Shown here piece after piece: positions 1-7,096 of a DNA stretch of 24,463 nt. This stretch comes from Candidatus Kapaibacterium sp. GTDB lineage: Bacteria > Bacteroidota > Ignavibacteria > Kapaibacteriales > HRBIN21. The notes under the pieces were generated by a model. It made no database searches. It saw only the letters and a program-made list of their open reading frames with translations, and was not told where the DNA came from. The translations under genes and the position numbers were made by a program. Positions within the stretch are counted from its first letter, which is position 1, and every line of letters starts with the position of its first letter. The stretch is taken from NCBI GenBank assembly GCA_025055465.1, contig JANWXA010000002.1, forward strand, positions 1 through 24,463, given 5' to 3'.

Positions 1-1611
1 TCGGTAGAGGCGGAAATAGTTTTGGATTGTAATGGTAGCCAGTGTCTGTGTGTCCTGCTCAACCGTAACGCCCTCTTTGGCTTCGATAGCCTGATGCAAC
101 CCATCGGAGTAACGCCGCCCCTCCAGAATGCGGCCAGTAAATTCGTCCACAATTTTGACCTTGCCATCTTGGACAACATAGTCCACATCTCGTTCGTACA
201 GCGAATAAGCCCGTAAGAGCTGGTTGACAACGTGAACGCGCTCACTGCGCTCGGCGTAGAGGCGGAAGATTTCGTCTTTTCGGCGTTGCTTGTCTTCTAC
301 CGAGAGCTCTGAGTCCTGCTCAACCAGGCTAATCTCCGTACCAACGTCAGGTATGAGAAACATGTCCGGATCCTCCCCCGCCTGAGCCAATAGCTGGCGA
401 CCTTTCTCAGAGATGTCCACCTGGTGAGTCTTTTCGTCAATTGTATAATACAATTCCTCGTCCAACTCATGCAAATGAATACCTTGGTCACGCAAATAAT
501 ACAGCTCAGTCTGGTGTAGGAGCTCCTTGGTTTCTCCTTCGGCTAAAAGCTTGAGCAACCGCTTATGCTTCGGAAGACCTCGATGAGCTTGCAGCAAAAG
601 TTTGCCGGCTCGTTCGCGAGCCTCCTTCTCAGTTGCCGGCAGAAGACGTTCAGCTTCGGCAACAAGTTGGTTGATGAGGCGTGTCTGCGCCTCCACCAAG
701 CGCTTGACGCGAGGATTCATCCGAACGAATTCTTCGTTGCTGGCAACTACCGGGCCAGAAATGATGAGGGGAGTACGCGCTTCGTCGATCAGGATGGAGT
801 CCACTTCGTCCACGATTGCATACCAATGTTCGCGCTGGACGATGTCGTTAGGGTCCAGCACCATGTTATCCCGCAGATAGTCAAAGCCGAATTCGGAGTT
901 CGTACCGTAAGTGATATCGCATTGATATTGTTTCTGCCGTTCCGAAATGGACATCTGGGCCTGAATGCACCCGACCGTTATCCCCAACATGCGAAAGACT
1001 GGCCCCATCCATTCGGCATCACGGCGGGCTAAATAGTCATTGACTGTAACCAGGTGGACCCCGCGCCCGGGCAGGGCATTCAGGTACAGAGGCATGACAG
1101 CAACCAAAGTCTTCCCCTCGCCGGTTGCCATTTCGGCAATCTTGCCCTGGTGTAGTGCAACTGCCCCCATAAGCTGGACGTCAAATGGGATCATGTCCCA
1201 GACAACTGGATGCCCCACGACTTCGTAAGTATACTGGGAAACAGTTAAGCGCCGGCAGACTTCCTTGACTACTGCATACGCCCTGGGCAGAAGTTCATCC
1301 AGTGTGGATTGGATAACGCGGTACTCTTCCTCATCCAACTTTGCCAAGCGGTCGTATACCTCTAACCGCTCCTCGTAGGAGAGGTCGTGAAAACGCAACT
1401 GCTCACGTAGGCTCTCGATCTCTCGACGGTAGGGTTCAGCGCGTTCCCGGATAATGGAACGGAATTGCTCAGTCTGTGCCCGCAGTTCTGCATCGCTGAG
1501 CTCGTGGAGCTGCTCGTACTCCTGATTGATTAGCTCCACAATGGGAAGCAACTGTCGGATATCGCGTTCCCGCTTGGTCGGCAAAATTTTTTGCAGCACT
1601 CTCAGAAACAT
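1..1611 (-). CDS. secA: Preprotein translocase ATPase SecA, N-terminal 537 residues (runs off window)
   Basis: SecA is the cytoplasmic motor ATPase that drives unfolded preproteins through SecYEG. The translated minus strand starts MFLRVLQKILPTKRERDIRQ and shows Walker A (MATGEGKT, around residues 160-168), the preprotein-binding region, and the DEAD-type Walker B stretch (VDEVDSILIDEARTPLI, around residue 270). It ends at the window edge in IQNYFRLYR, just before the usual LAGMTGT motif, so roughly the C-terminal half is missing. Between the first helices and the motor there is an extra charged segment (around residues 60-115) of the kind found in Bacteroidota/Chlorobi SecA. The ATG at 1611 gives the standard SecA N-terminus. 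No good Shine-Dalgarno sequence precedes it; a TTGACT-N16-TAAATT promoter-like pair ends 5 nt upstream, so the mRNA may be leaderless. It is divergent from the small gene at 1720. Confidence 0.97.
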   Translation of the reverse strand, partial: MFLRVLQKILPTKRERDIRQLLPIVELINQEYEQLHELSDAELRAQTEQFRSIIRERAEPYRREIESLREQLRFHDLSYEERLEVYDRLAKLDEEEYRVIQSTLDELLPRAYAVVKEVCRRLTVSQYTYEVVGHPVVWDMIPFDVQLMGAVALHQGKIAEMATGEGKTLVAVMPLYLNALPGRGVHLVTVNDYLARRDAEWMGPVFRMLGITVGCIQAQMSISERQKQYQCDITYGTNSEFGFDYLRDNMVLDPNDIVQREHWYAIVDEVDSILIDEARTPLIISGPVVASNEEFVRMNPRVKRLVEAQTRLINQLVAEAERLLPATEKEARERAGKLLLQAHRGLPKHKRLLKLLAEGETKELLHQTELYYLRDQGIHLHELDEELYYTIDEKTHQVDISEKGRQLLAQAGEDPDMFLIPDVGTEISLVEQDSELSVEDKQRRKDEIFRLYAERSERVHVVNQLLRAYSLYERDVDYVVQDGKVKIVDEFTGRILEGRRYSDGLHQAIEAKEGVTVEQDTQTLATITIQNYFRLYR

Positions 1612-1616
1612 TCAAG

Positions 1617-1644
1617 AATTTATGGTCCCCTGTGACACAGTCAA
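1617..1644 (-). promoter_or_regulatory. Candidate sigma70-like promoter for secA
   Basis: On the minus strand TTGACT (1644-1639) and TAAATT (1622-1617) are separated by 16 bp. The -10-like element ends 5 nt before the secA ATG at 1611, so transcription would begin at or next to the start codon. This is motif matching only. Confidence 0.35.
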
Positions 1645-1719
1645 CCGTATAGACGCAGGAAGCACAGGGTTTGTGCGTCTCTTCCTTTGAAGATTTGATA
1701 TGGCTACAGGTCCCGAACC

Positions 1720-1983
1720 GTGGAGGAGCACCTATATATCTTTTCCATAGAAAACGCCCTACGCCAAATGGAGCATGCTCCGCGGATGCAGGGATATTAC
1801 GAGCTGCGCTTCTATGTTGACGAGAAGGGCATGCCTGCACGCCGCCCAACGGAACGGATCGCCACTTTCTATCTCTCGCCTTCGGGCGGGATCCTCCGCG
1901 ACCACTCTTTCAACATTGTTCTCTACAGTGCCAAACTCGATGCATATCGAGGATACGGACGTCTCGATGGGGGTGAAGAATGA
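1720..1983 (+). CDS. Small conserved-looking hypothetical protein (87 aa) coupled to cysteine desulfurase
   Basis: I do not recognise a family. The 87-residue product has no signal peptide or membrane segment. It contains a central tyrosine- and arginine-rich stretch (GYYELRFYVDEKGMPARRP) that reads like a small alpha/beta fold and ends in an acidic tail (LDGGEE). The chosen start is GTG at 1720, because the same frame has a stop at 1696 and the next ATG (1768) would remove the N-terminal 16 residues. Its TGA overlaps the ATG of the next gene (ATGA at 1980-1983), so the two are probably co-transcribed and translationally coupled. That suggests, but does not show, a role linked to sulfur transfer or Fe-S assembly. 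The start codon and the reality of the gene are moderately supported. Confidence 0.6.
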   Translation: MEEHLYIFSIENALRQMEHAPRMQGYYELRFYVDEKGMPARRPTERIATFYLSPSGGILRDHSFNIVLYSAKLDAYRGYGRLDGGEE

Positions 1984-3158
1984 CGCAGAGGAGAGTCTAC
2001 TTAGACCATAGTGCAACGACCCCAGTAGACCCCGAAGTAGTAGAAGCAATGCTTCCATGGTTCCGGGAGCACTTCGGGAATGCTTCATCCGTGCACGCCT
2101 GGGGACGCCGGGCCCGCGTGGCCGTAGAGGAAGCCCGTGAAGAAATTGCCTCCCTCATTGGAGCTCATCCGGCAGAACTGGTCTTCACCAGTGGTGGCAC
2201 TGAAGCAAACAATGCTATTCTGAAGAGCTGTTGTGTCGAATCGCGCCTGACGGATACGGTTGTCTATAGCGCTGTGGAACATCACTCTGTCATCCACCCT
2301 GCAGAAGCTTTAGCAGCGCAGGGCTCTCGAACTGCTGTATTGCCGGTAGATTCCTGGGGCAGGGTGATAGTAGAGGAAGTTGCTCAATGGAACCACCCGC
2401 GCACCCTTATCTCAGTTATGCATGCCAACAACGAAACGGGGACCATCCAACCGATAAAAGCCGTGCGGGCAGCCGCTCCCGATGCTCTACTCCACACTGA
2501 CGCGGTCCAGGCTTTTGGCAAAATCCCCCTCAACGTCCACCAACTCGGCGCAGACTTTGCCACCTTTTCCGCCCACAAAATTCATGGTCCAAAGGGGATT
2601 GGAGGTATGTACATCCGCCGCGGAATAGATTTCAAAGCGCACCAGCATGGGGGAGGCCAAGAACGGAACCGACGAGCGGGGACGGAACCTGTGGCGCTTA
2701 TCGTCGGCTTCCAAGTTGCAGCGCGGAAAGCTGTACACGAACTGGAACAGCGGGCACAGCGAATGCATTCCCTGAGCCGATTACTCCGCCACCTACTTCA
2801 GGAACGCATCCCTGGAGTTCTTTTCAACACCCCTGAAATAGACGCTCTCAGCAACATCGTCAACATTACCTTCACTGACGCCCACAAGCTGGATGGAGAT
2901 GCTCTCATCCTGGGGATGGACCTCTATGGAATCGCTATATCTAACGGCTCCGCTTGCACCGCCGGCAGCATGCAACCCTCCCATGTTCTGCAGGCTATGG
3001 GACGCAGCCCAGCCCAAGCACGAGCAGCAATCCGGTTTTCCCTCTCTCACGAAACCACGGAGGAGGAGCTCCGCTACGCTGTCGAAACTTTAGAAAAGGT
3101 TCTGTCCCCAATGAGGGCAGACTCACGAGCCTCTGCCACCTTCCGCACTCTGCCATAA
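1980..3158 (+). CDS. Cysteine desulfurase, NifS/IscS family
   Basis: A PLP-dependent class V aminotransferase-fold enzyme, 392 aa and full length for the family. It converts L-cysteine to alanine and a protein-bound persulfide for Fe-S cluster, thiamine or tRNA thiolation. Visible features: the N-terminal YLDHSATTP motif (7-15), substrate/PLP residues around H101, N150-N151 and D174, the PLP Schiff-base lysine K200 in SAHKIHGPKG, and the mobile-loop catalytic cysteine C326 in SNGSACTAGSMQPSHVL. The 'GSACTAGSxxPSHVL' form is that of group I (IscS/NifS) enzymes rather than SufS. It begins inside the stop codon of the small upstream gene (ATGA). No iscU or other Fe-S scaffold follows, because the next gene is convergent, so the exact partner system is unknown. 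Confidence 0.95.
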   Translation: MTQRRVYLDHSATTPVDPEVVEAMLPWFREHFGNASSVHAWGRRARVAVEEAREEIASLIGAHPAELVFTSGGTEANNAILKSCCVESRLTDTVVYSAVEHHSVIHPAEALAAQGSRTAVLPVDSWGRVIVEEVAQWNHPRTLISVMHANNETGTIQPIKAVRAAAPDALLHTDAVQAFGKIPLNVHQLGADFATFSAHKIHGPKGIGGMYIRRGIDFKAHQHGGGQERNRRAGTEPVALIVGFQVAARKAVHELEQRAQRMHSLSRLLRHLLQERIPGVLFNTPEIDALSNIVNITFTDAHKLDGDALILGMDLYGIAISNGSACTAGSMQPSHVLQAMGRSPAQARAAIRFSLSHETTEEELRYAVETLEKVLSPMRADSRASATFRTLP

Positions 3159-3195
3159 ACGGCTTTCCCGAACATCCAGCGGTATTTCACCCTCT

Positions 3196-3221
3196 CTCCC
3201 CTCTGGGATGAAAGAGGGGAG
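3196..3221. terminator. Stem-loop between convergent genes (possible bidirectional terminator)
   Basis: Arms CTCCCCTCT (3196-3204) and AGAGGGGAG (3213-3221) are perfectly complementary over 9 bp with an 8-nt loop. The stem lies between the stop codons of the convergent cysteine desulfurase and TonB-receptor genes, where a terminator would be expected. There is no U-tract on either side, so it may instead be an RNA-stabilising or Rho-assisted end. Confidence 0.4.
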
Positions 3222-3257
3222 TTCAGGCGCTACTGTCTTCGTTCGTGGTTTGCAGAA

Positions 3258-5153
3258 CTACCGAGTACTACTGTCGTTGCCCCAACTCCATTGAGCCCAC
3301 AAGCGAATGCTGCGTCCCGGCTCATAGACTGTGGTACCCACCGCATACGGATTGCGTATGGAGGATAAGTGACGTCGGTACTGGCGATTGAAAATATTGG
3401 TCGCTTCTACACCAAGGCGAAGCCATGGATGCTGCCAGTTGATCCCGCCGTCTAACCGGAACCAATCGGGGACAGGCTGCTCCTGCAGGCTGGCATCGAT
3501 GCGCTTCTGCCTCCCCGCATAGACGGCACGCATCCAAAGTTGTAGGTTTTTCCATATTCGAGGACTCTTTCCAGTGAGCCCGATCGTTACCGGAGCAATC
3601 TCTGCTAACGGACTCCTGTCCGGCACCCGTTCTCCCCACGTGTACTCAGCGTGTACGTCGACGTAATCCGACTGATGGAGCAGAGAGACCGATGCCATGA
3701 GAGCGCGAATGCCTTCATAGGTTTGATAGCGTTGGTTCCCACGCTGTTGGTTGACCACGTACAGGTAATTCCACACATACGAAGCCGTCGCATGGAATTC
3801 CACTGAGTATGACATCCATCCGAGAGTTGCCCGAAGGCCGAGCCGGACCGGTTGAAGTAGCGTAGGGTTCCCTAACACGAACGGTCGGCCCATTGGGCGC
3901 TCCAGGGCAAAAAACAGCTGTTCCTCAGTAGGTGTCTCGCTGCTCAACTCTGCTTGAGCTGCCACGGTCCAATCCTGAAAGCGCTGCCAACGATGCCCGA
4001 TTGCTACTCCGAAGGGGACATACCAACGCACGCGTTTTGCTTTCGGGTATAAGCCTTGGTAAAGCCCCATGCGCGTCGTATCTCCAAGCCACATTATGGC
4101 AATTCCAAGGCGAACTCGGGCACTGACAGGCAAGCCAGCAAGCTGATGGCTTGCAGTAGCGCGCACCGTATGGACCGAAGGAATAACATCCTGCTGCTTG
4201 TGCAGCATGGCGCTGTGCATCGTATTATGGGCTTTCCAGAAGCGGTAAAAGCCTTCATATACTGACCCTGTGAGACCGAGAATGAGTGTCCGTGCATCGG
4301 TTCCCATCATCATGGAGGAAGCCTCTTTCCGCAACTCGTTATTCATCCGGTGCCATGTATACACGCCGTAGAGCCGATGCTCGCCCAGAGCAATGCTCGC
4401 CATGCCGGTGACATTGTGCCGTTCGTCCATCATAAGGGCAGGGAAAGGGATATCGTGGGCCACATTGAGCCTGGCATCGTACTCTGTGGTAGCGAGTTTC
4501 CCACGCACCATCACGTCAACCCAGCGCGAAGTAGTATGGTCGGCGGTGTATCCGTACCGCTCTCCGAAAGACTTCCCTTGACCATCCGTATATGAACGTA
4601 ATTGCAACCACCGCACAACCAGCCGCTGTTGATGTGCTTGGGCAAGCAAGCTGGCATCTACGAACGGCTCTGCCCCCGTCTGTCCTACGAGTTCTGTCCG
4701 TATGTGCAGCGTTCCCTGTACTGGCTGCCGCTGATACACCACCGTCCCACCCAGCCCACCAGGTAAAGCAACGCCGGAATAATCTACGACAACCCTATCG
4801 ACATCCACCGGCTCTATGCGCGCTAACGGGACATCCATCCGATTGGGGCAGGCGTTGGGGAAGCGTATCCCATCAATAGCGAGCCCAATTTCGCCGCGTT
4901 TGAAACCACGCAAATAGATGTCCGAGCTAAGAAAGCCCCCACGCCGTATCAACTGCACGATGCCCTGCGATTCTACCACATCGTACACCCCCACTTTTGC
5001 GGCAACGACTTCATCAGCCCCAATAAACAGCGCCCGCCCGATCACCGTCAAGGCCGGCAAGCGGTACAAGGCTGTATCCCGTTGCTCTTCATCCCCCTTA
5101 CTAAGGTAGCTCACGCCAAGCAGAGTCGTTAAGAGAGTAATCACATAACGCAT
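3258..5153 (-). CDS. Small TonB-dependent outer-membrane receptor with OprC-like copper-site motif
   Basis: A 631-aa outer-membrane receptor that would import a ligand using TonB energy. In order it shows a signal peptide (about 1-18), a TonB-box-like LPALTVIG (32-39), a plug domain (about 47-140) containing IYLRGF (79-84) and IDGI (93-96), then a beta-barrel that includes a TonB-receptor-like VEATNIFNRQY near the C-terminus. The plug has C102-x3-M106 (ACPNRMD) and an early barrel loop has H268-x-M270 (WHRMN). In copper receptor OprC, copper is bound by a CxxxM site in the plug and an HxM site in the barrel, so copper import is a reasonable hypothesis. It lies 21 bp after the SQR-like gene, which implies co-transcription. 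At 631 aa it is at the short end for the family, with no N-terminal carboxypeptidase-like or secretin/TonB short domain. The substrate remains unproven. Confidence 0.88.
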   Translation of the reverse strand: MRYVITLLTTLLGVSYLSKGDEEQRDTALYRLPALTVIGRALFIGADEVVAAKVGVYDVVESQGIVQLIRRGGFLSSDIYLRGFKRGEIGLAIDGIRFPNACPNRMDVPLARIEPVDVDRVVVDYSGVALPGGLGGTVVYQRQPVQGTLHIRTELVGQTGAEPFVDASLLAQAHQQRLVVRWLQLRSYTDGQGKSFGERYGYTADHTTSRWVDVMVRGKLATTEYDARLNVAHDIPFPALMMDERHNVTGMASIALGEHRLYGVYTWHRMNNELRKEASSMMMGTDARTLILGLTGSVYEGFYRFWKAHNTMHSAMLHKQQDVIPSVHTVRATASHQLAGLPVSARVRLGIAIMWLGDTTRMGLYQGLYPKAKRVRWYVPFGVAIGHRWQRFQDWTVAAQAELSSETPTEEQLFFALERPMGRPFVLGNPTLLQPVRLGLRATLGWMSYSVEFHATASYVWNYLYVVNQQRGNQRYQTYEGIRALMASVSLLHQSDYVDVHAEYTWGERVPDRSPLAEIAPVTIGLTGKSPRIWKNLQLWMRAVYAGRQKRIDASLQEQPVPDWFRLDGGINWQHPWLRLGVEATNIFNRQYRRHLSSIRNPYAVGTTVYEPGRSIRLWAQWSWGNDSSTR

Positions 5154-5174
5154 GGGAGAGACCCCTTGTTTGTG

Positions 5175-6422
5175 TTACCGTGCCAGCAGACTACTCATGA
5201 GCTTCATGCCCTTCTCTATTGTCCGCCAAGGTAGTCCCATGTGGAAGGGATTGCCGGCCCCGAAGCGGAAGGGGAGATACTTGCCCAAGAACTTCTTCCC
5301 CAACCGCCAAAGCGGCGAAACCCCGACTCTATAGAGCTCCCCCGCCCCAGGACGGACCTGCGCAACAGGGCTATCCAACACAAGCGGCACCTGGGCAAAG
5401 GTAGCGGTATCCAGCATCTCCATAATACACATAGAAACGGGCTCAAAGCCACGAAAGGCATTCTTGCCAGCAACTTGGAGTGCGAGGTGTTCGGCCACTG
5501 TATCTGCCTGAAGGAAGGCCAGAAAAGCCTGCTTGACGGGGAAATCGCCGGCATCTCCAACAACGTAGATCATGGGATAGCCCCGCACCTGCCGTGTCCG
5601 CGGCTCCGTCAAGAGAAAGCCTCGCTCGTCGCTGGGCAAGCCAACAAAACGCACTCCTGCTTCGTAGGGCGGGAAGGCAATGAGTAGGTCGTACGGCTCT
5701 TCCTTCCCGCTTTCGTACTCCACCTGTCCCGGGCGGACTGCCTTCACAACGTACTGTGTATGCCCTACAATGCCCCGCCGCTCAAATTCCCGAGTTACCA
5801 CTTCATGGAGCCGTGGACCAAACGACTGAATGAAGCTGCCCTCGAAAGTGGTATAAGTTAGCTGGACTCGCTCCCTGACCCCCTGGCGGCGTAGATAGGT
5901 ATCCAGCATAAAGACAATCTCGTACAATGGACCAGAGCACTTATTGTTCGGCGGCACCAGGAAGAGCACCTTTACAGACTTGCCTGACCGCGCCGTACGC
6001 AACAGCTCCTGGAAAGCTTGCCGCAACCGGAGCATATCCTGTGGGGTCCAAATACTGTAGGCATACTCCCGAAGACCCGGGACTGCTTCCGGACGCATGC
6101 CGGCACCAGTGGCAATCACCAAAAAATCGTAGCGAATCGTGTTCCCGTTCGCTACAACGGTCCGCCTTTCTGGGTGTACTTCCGTAACCCGAGCTCGGAG
6201 GAAAGCGATATCGCGACGCCGAAGTGGCCGCTCCAACCCTATGAGGAGTCGCTCCGGCTCCATCCCAAAGGGGATATAAATCGTGTTGGGCTTGAAGAGG
6301 AAGTGTGGGCTGTCCGACACCAGCGTCATCTGCACCCGATCTTTGAGTAGGTAACGCAGGGCGAAAGCCACCTCCAAACCGCCAAAACCACCGCCGACCA
6401 CAAGAACATGAGGGCGTGCCAT
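5175..6422 (-). CDS. FAD/NAD(P)-dependent oxidoreductase, sulfide:quinone reductase (SQR)-like
   Basis: A 415-aa two-dinucleotide-binding-domain flavoprotein. The N-terminal FAD motif is VLVVGGGFGGLEVA (6-19), with LVIATGAG (101-108) and the second FAD motif YVVGDAGDF (286-294). PPNNKCSGPLYE (157-168) places Cys162 where SQR/FccB proteins carry a redox cysteine, and Cys332 (SMCIME) fits the second. The third cysteine of classical type I SQR is not seen. A C-terminal amphipathic, basic and hydrophobic segment (about 372-415) could dock to the membrane as in SQR. Likely reaction: oxidation of sulfide or another thiol/hydride donor with reduction of quinone, on the membrane face. I chose ATG 6422, preceded by AGGGTG 5 nt upstream; the longer TTG start at 6482 adds 20 non-homologous-looking residues. 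It is followed after 21 bp by the TonB-dependent receptor. Confidence 0.9.
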   Translation of the reverse strand: MARPHVLVVGGGFGGLEVAFALRYLLKDRVQMTLVSDSPHFLFKPNTIYIPFGMEPERLLIGLERPLRRRDIAFLRARVTEVHPERRTVVANGNTIRYDFLVIATGAGMRPEAVPGLREYAYSIWTPQDMLRLRQAFQELLRTARSGKSVKVLFLVPPNNKCSGPLYEIVFMLDTYLRRQGVRERVQLTYTTFEGSFIQSFGPRLHEVVTREFERRGIVGHTQYVVKAVRPGQVEYESGKEEPYDLLIAFPPYEAGVRFVGLPSDERGFLLTEPRTRQVRGYPMIYVVGDAGDFPVKQAFLAFLQADTVAEHLALQVAGKNAFRGFEPVSMCIMEMLDTATFAQVPLVLDSPVAQVRPGAGELYRVGVSPLWRLGKKFLGKYLPFRFGAGNPFHMGLPWRTIEKGMKLMSSLLAR

Positions 6423-6522
6423 GGGAGCACCCTGATGTTGTTGACCGCAATCACAAAAATGAACTGTCGCCTCCCCACCCAAGCTTATCCAAACTCAGCT
6501 CACCTCATGACCTTTGTCAACT

Positions 6523-7074
6523 TCAGCATGGCCGCTGGAAGGCAGCGCGCATCTCGGACAGCAGCTTCTCAACGAAGTGTGTAGGCGAGCGGTGAATGAG
6601 GGGGCGCAACAACGGGCGCGGAGAGAACTCAACTGTGTAGCGAATCAGTGTCCTCGTTGAACCTAATGGTACAACCTCCCACCGTCCTTGGTACGACGTG
6701 AAATAGGCCCTGCGAGTCTCCTCAAATTCTATGCGTGAGTAAGGGGATTCACGCACCCGCAGCTCCAGATGGACACGAACTGGAATCAATGATAACACAT
6801 GCAGGCGCAGCCGCTGGAAGAGCCGCTTACTGCCATCGAGAGTGTGCTCCAGAAGGCGACTCTCCTCGACGCTGGGGATATTTTGCGCCAGGCGGTCATA
6901 CGACGTCAAGCACTCCCATACCGTCGGTAACGGCGATGGAACAACAAAACTCGCCGACACCTGGTACACATTCGGTGCAGGCTGGGTAACGACAACGCTT
7001 GGTTCTTCCTCAGTAGCAGCCCAAAGAAGGGACGAATACACAAAAAGCCCGGGGCAGAGGAGGCAGCTCCACAA
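6523..7074 (-). CDS. Exported SRPBCC/START-like (polyketide cyclase/COQ10-type) protein
   Basis: The core reads as an SRPBCC helix-grip fold: an N-terminal strand (YQVSASFVVPSPLPTVWECL), the DYDR-like helix start (TSYDRLAQNIPSVEESRLLE), central strands with RIEFEETRRAYFTSYQGRW, and a long C-terminal helix (FVEKLLSEMRAAFQ). Such proteins bind hydrophobic ligands; the ligand here is unknown. A hydrophobic stretch (about residues 2-20 from this start, ending LLWAA) precedes the domain and looks like a signal peptide or anchor, so the product is probably periplasmic or membrane-associated. The start is uncertain. The frame stays open upstream into the porin gene (ATG at 7155 or beyond), but that part is the porin read out of frame; TTG at 7074 gives 183 aa, and a GTG follows near 7040. 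An intrinsic terminator sits exactly over this 5' end. It lies about 100 bp upstream of the SQR-like gene. Confidence 0.75.
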   Translation of the reverse strand: MWSCLLCPGLFVYSSLLWAATEEEPSVVVTQPAPNVYQVSASFVVPSPLPTVWECLTSYDRLAQNIPSVEESRLLEHTLDGSKRLFQRLRLHVLSLIPVRVHLELRVRESPYSRIEFEETRRAYFTSYQGRWEVVPLGSTRTLIRYTVEFSPRPLLRPLIHRSPTHFVEKLLSEMRAAFQRPC

Positions 7075-7087
7075 CCTCTGCCCCGGG
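7042..7087 (-). terminator. Intrinsic terminator of the porin gene
   Basis: On the minus strand a perfect 13-bp GC-rich stem (CCCGGGGCAGAGG at 7087-7075 pairing with 7060-7048) encloses a 14-nt loop. It is followed by CTTTTTG (7047-7041). It begins 9 bp after the porin stop codon (7097-7099), the classical position for a Rho-independent terminator. It overlaps the 5' end of the downstream SRPBCC reading frame. Confidence 0.85.
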
Positions 7088-7096
7088 TCTACCCGC

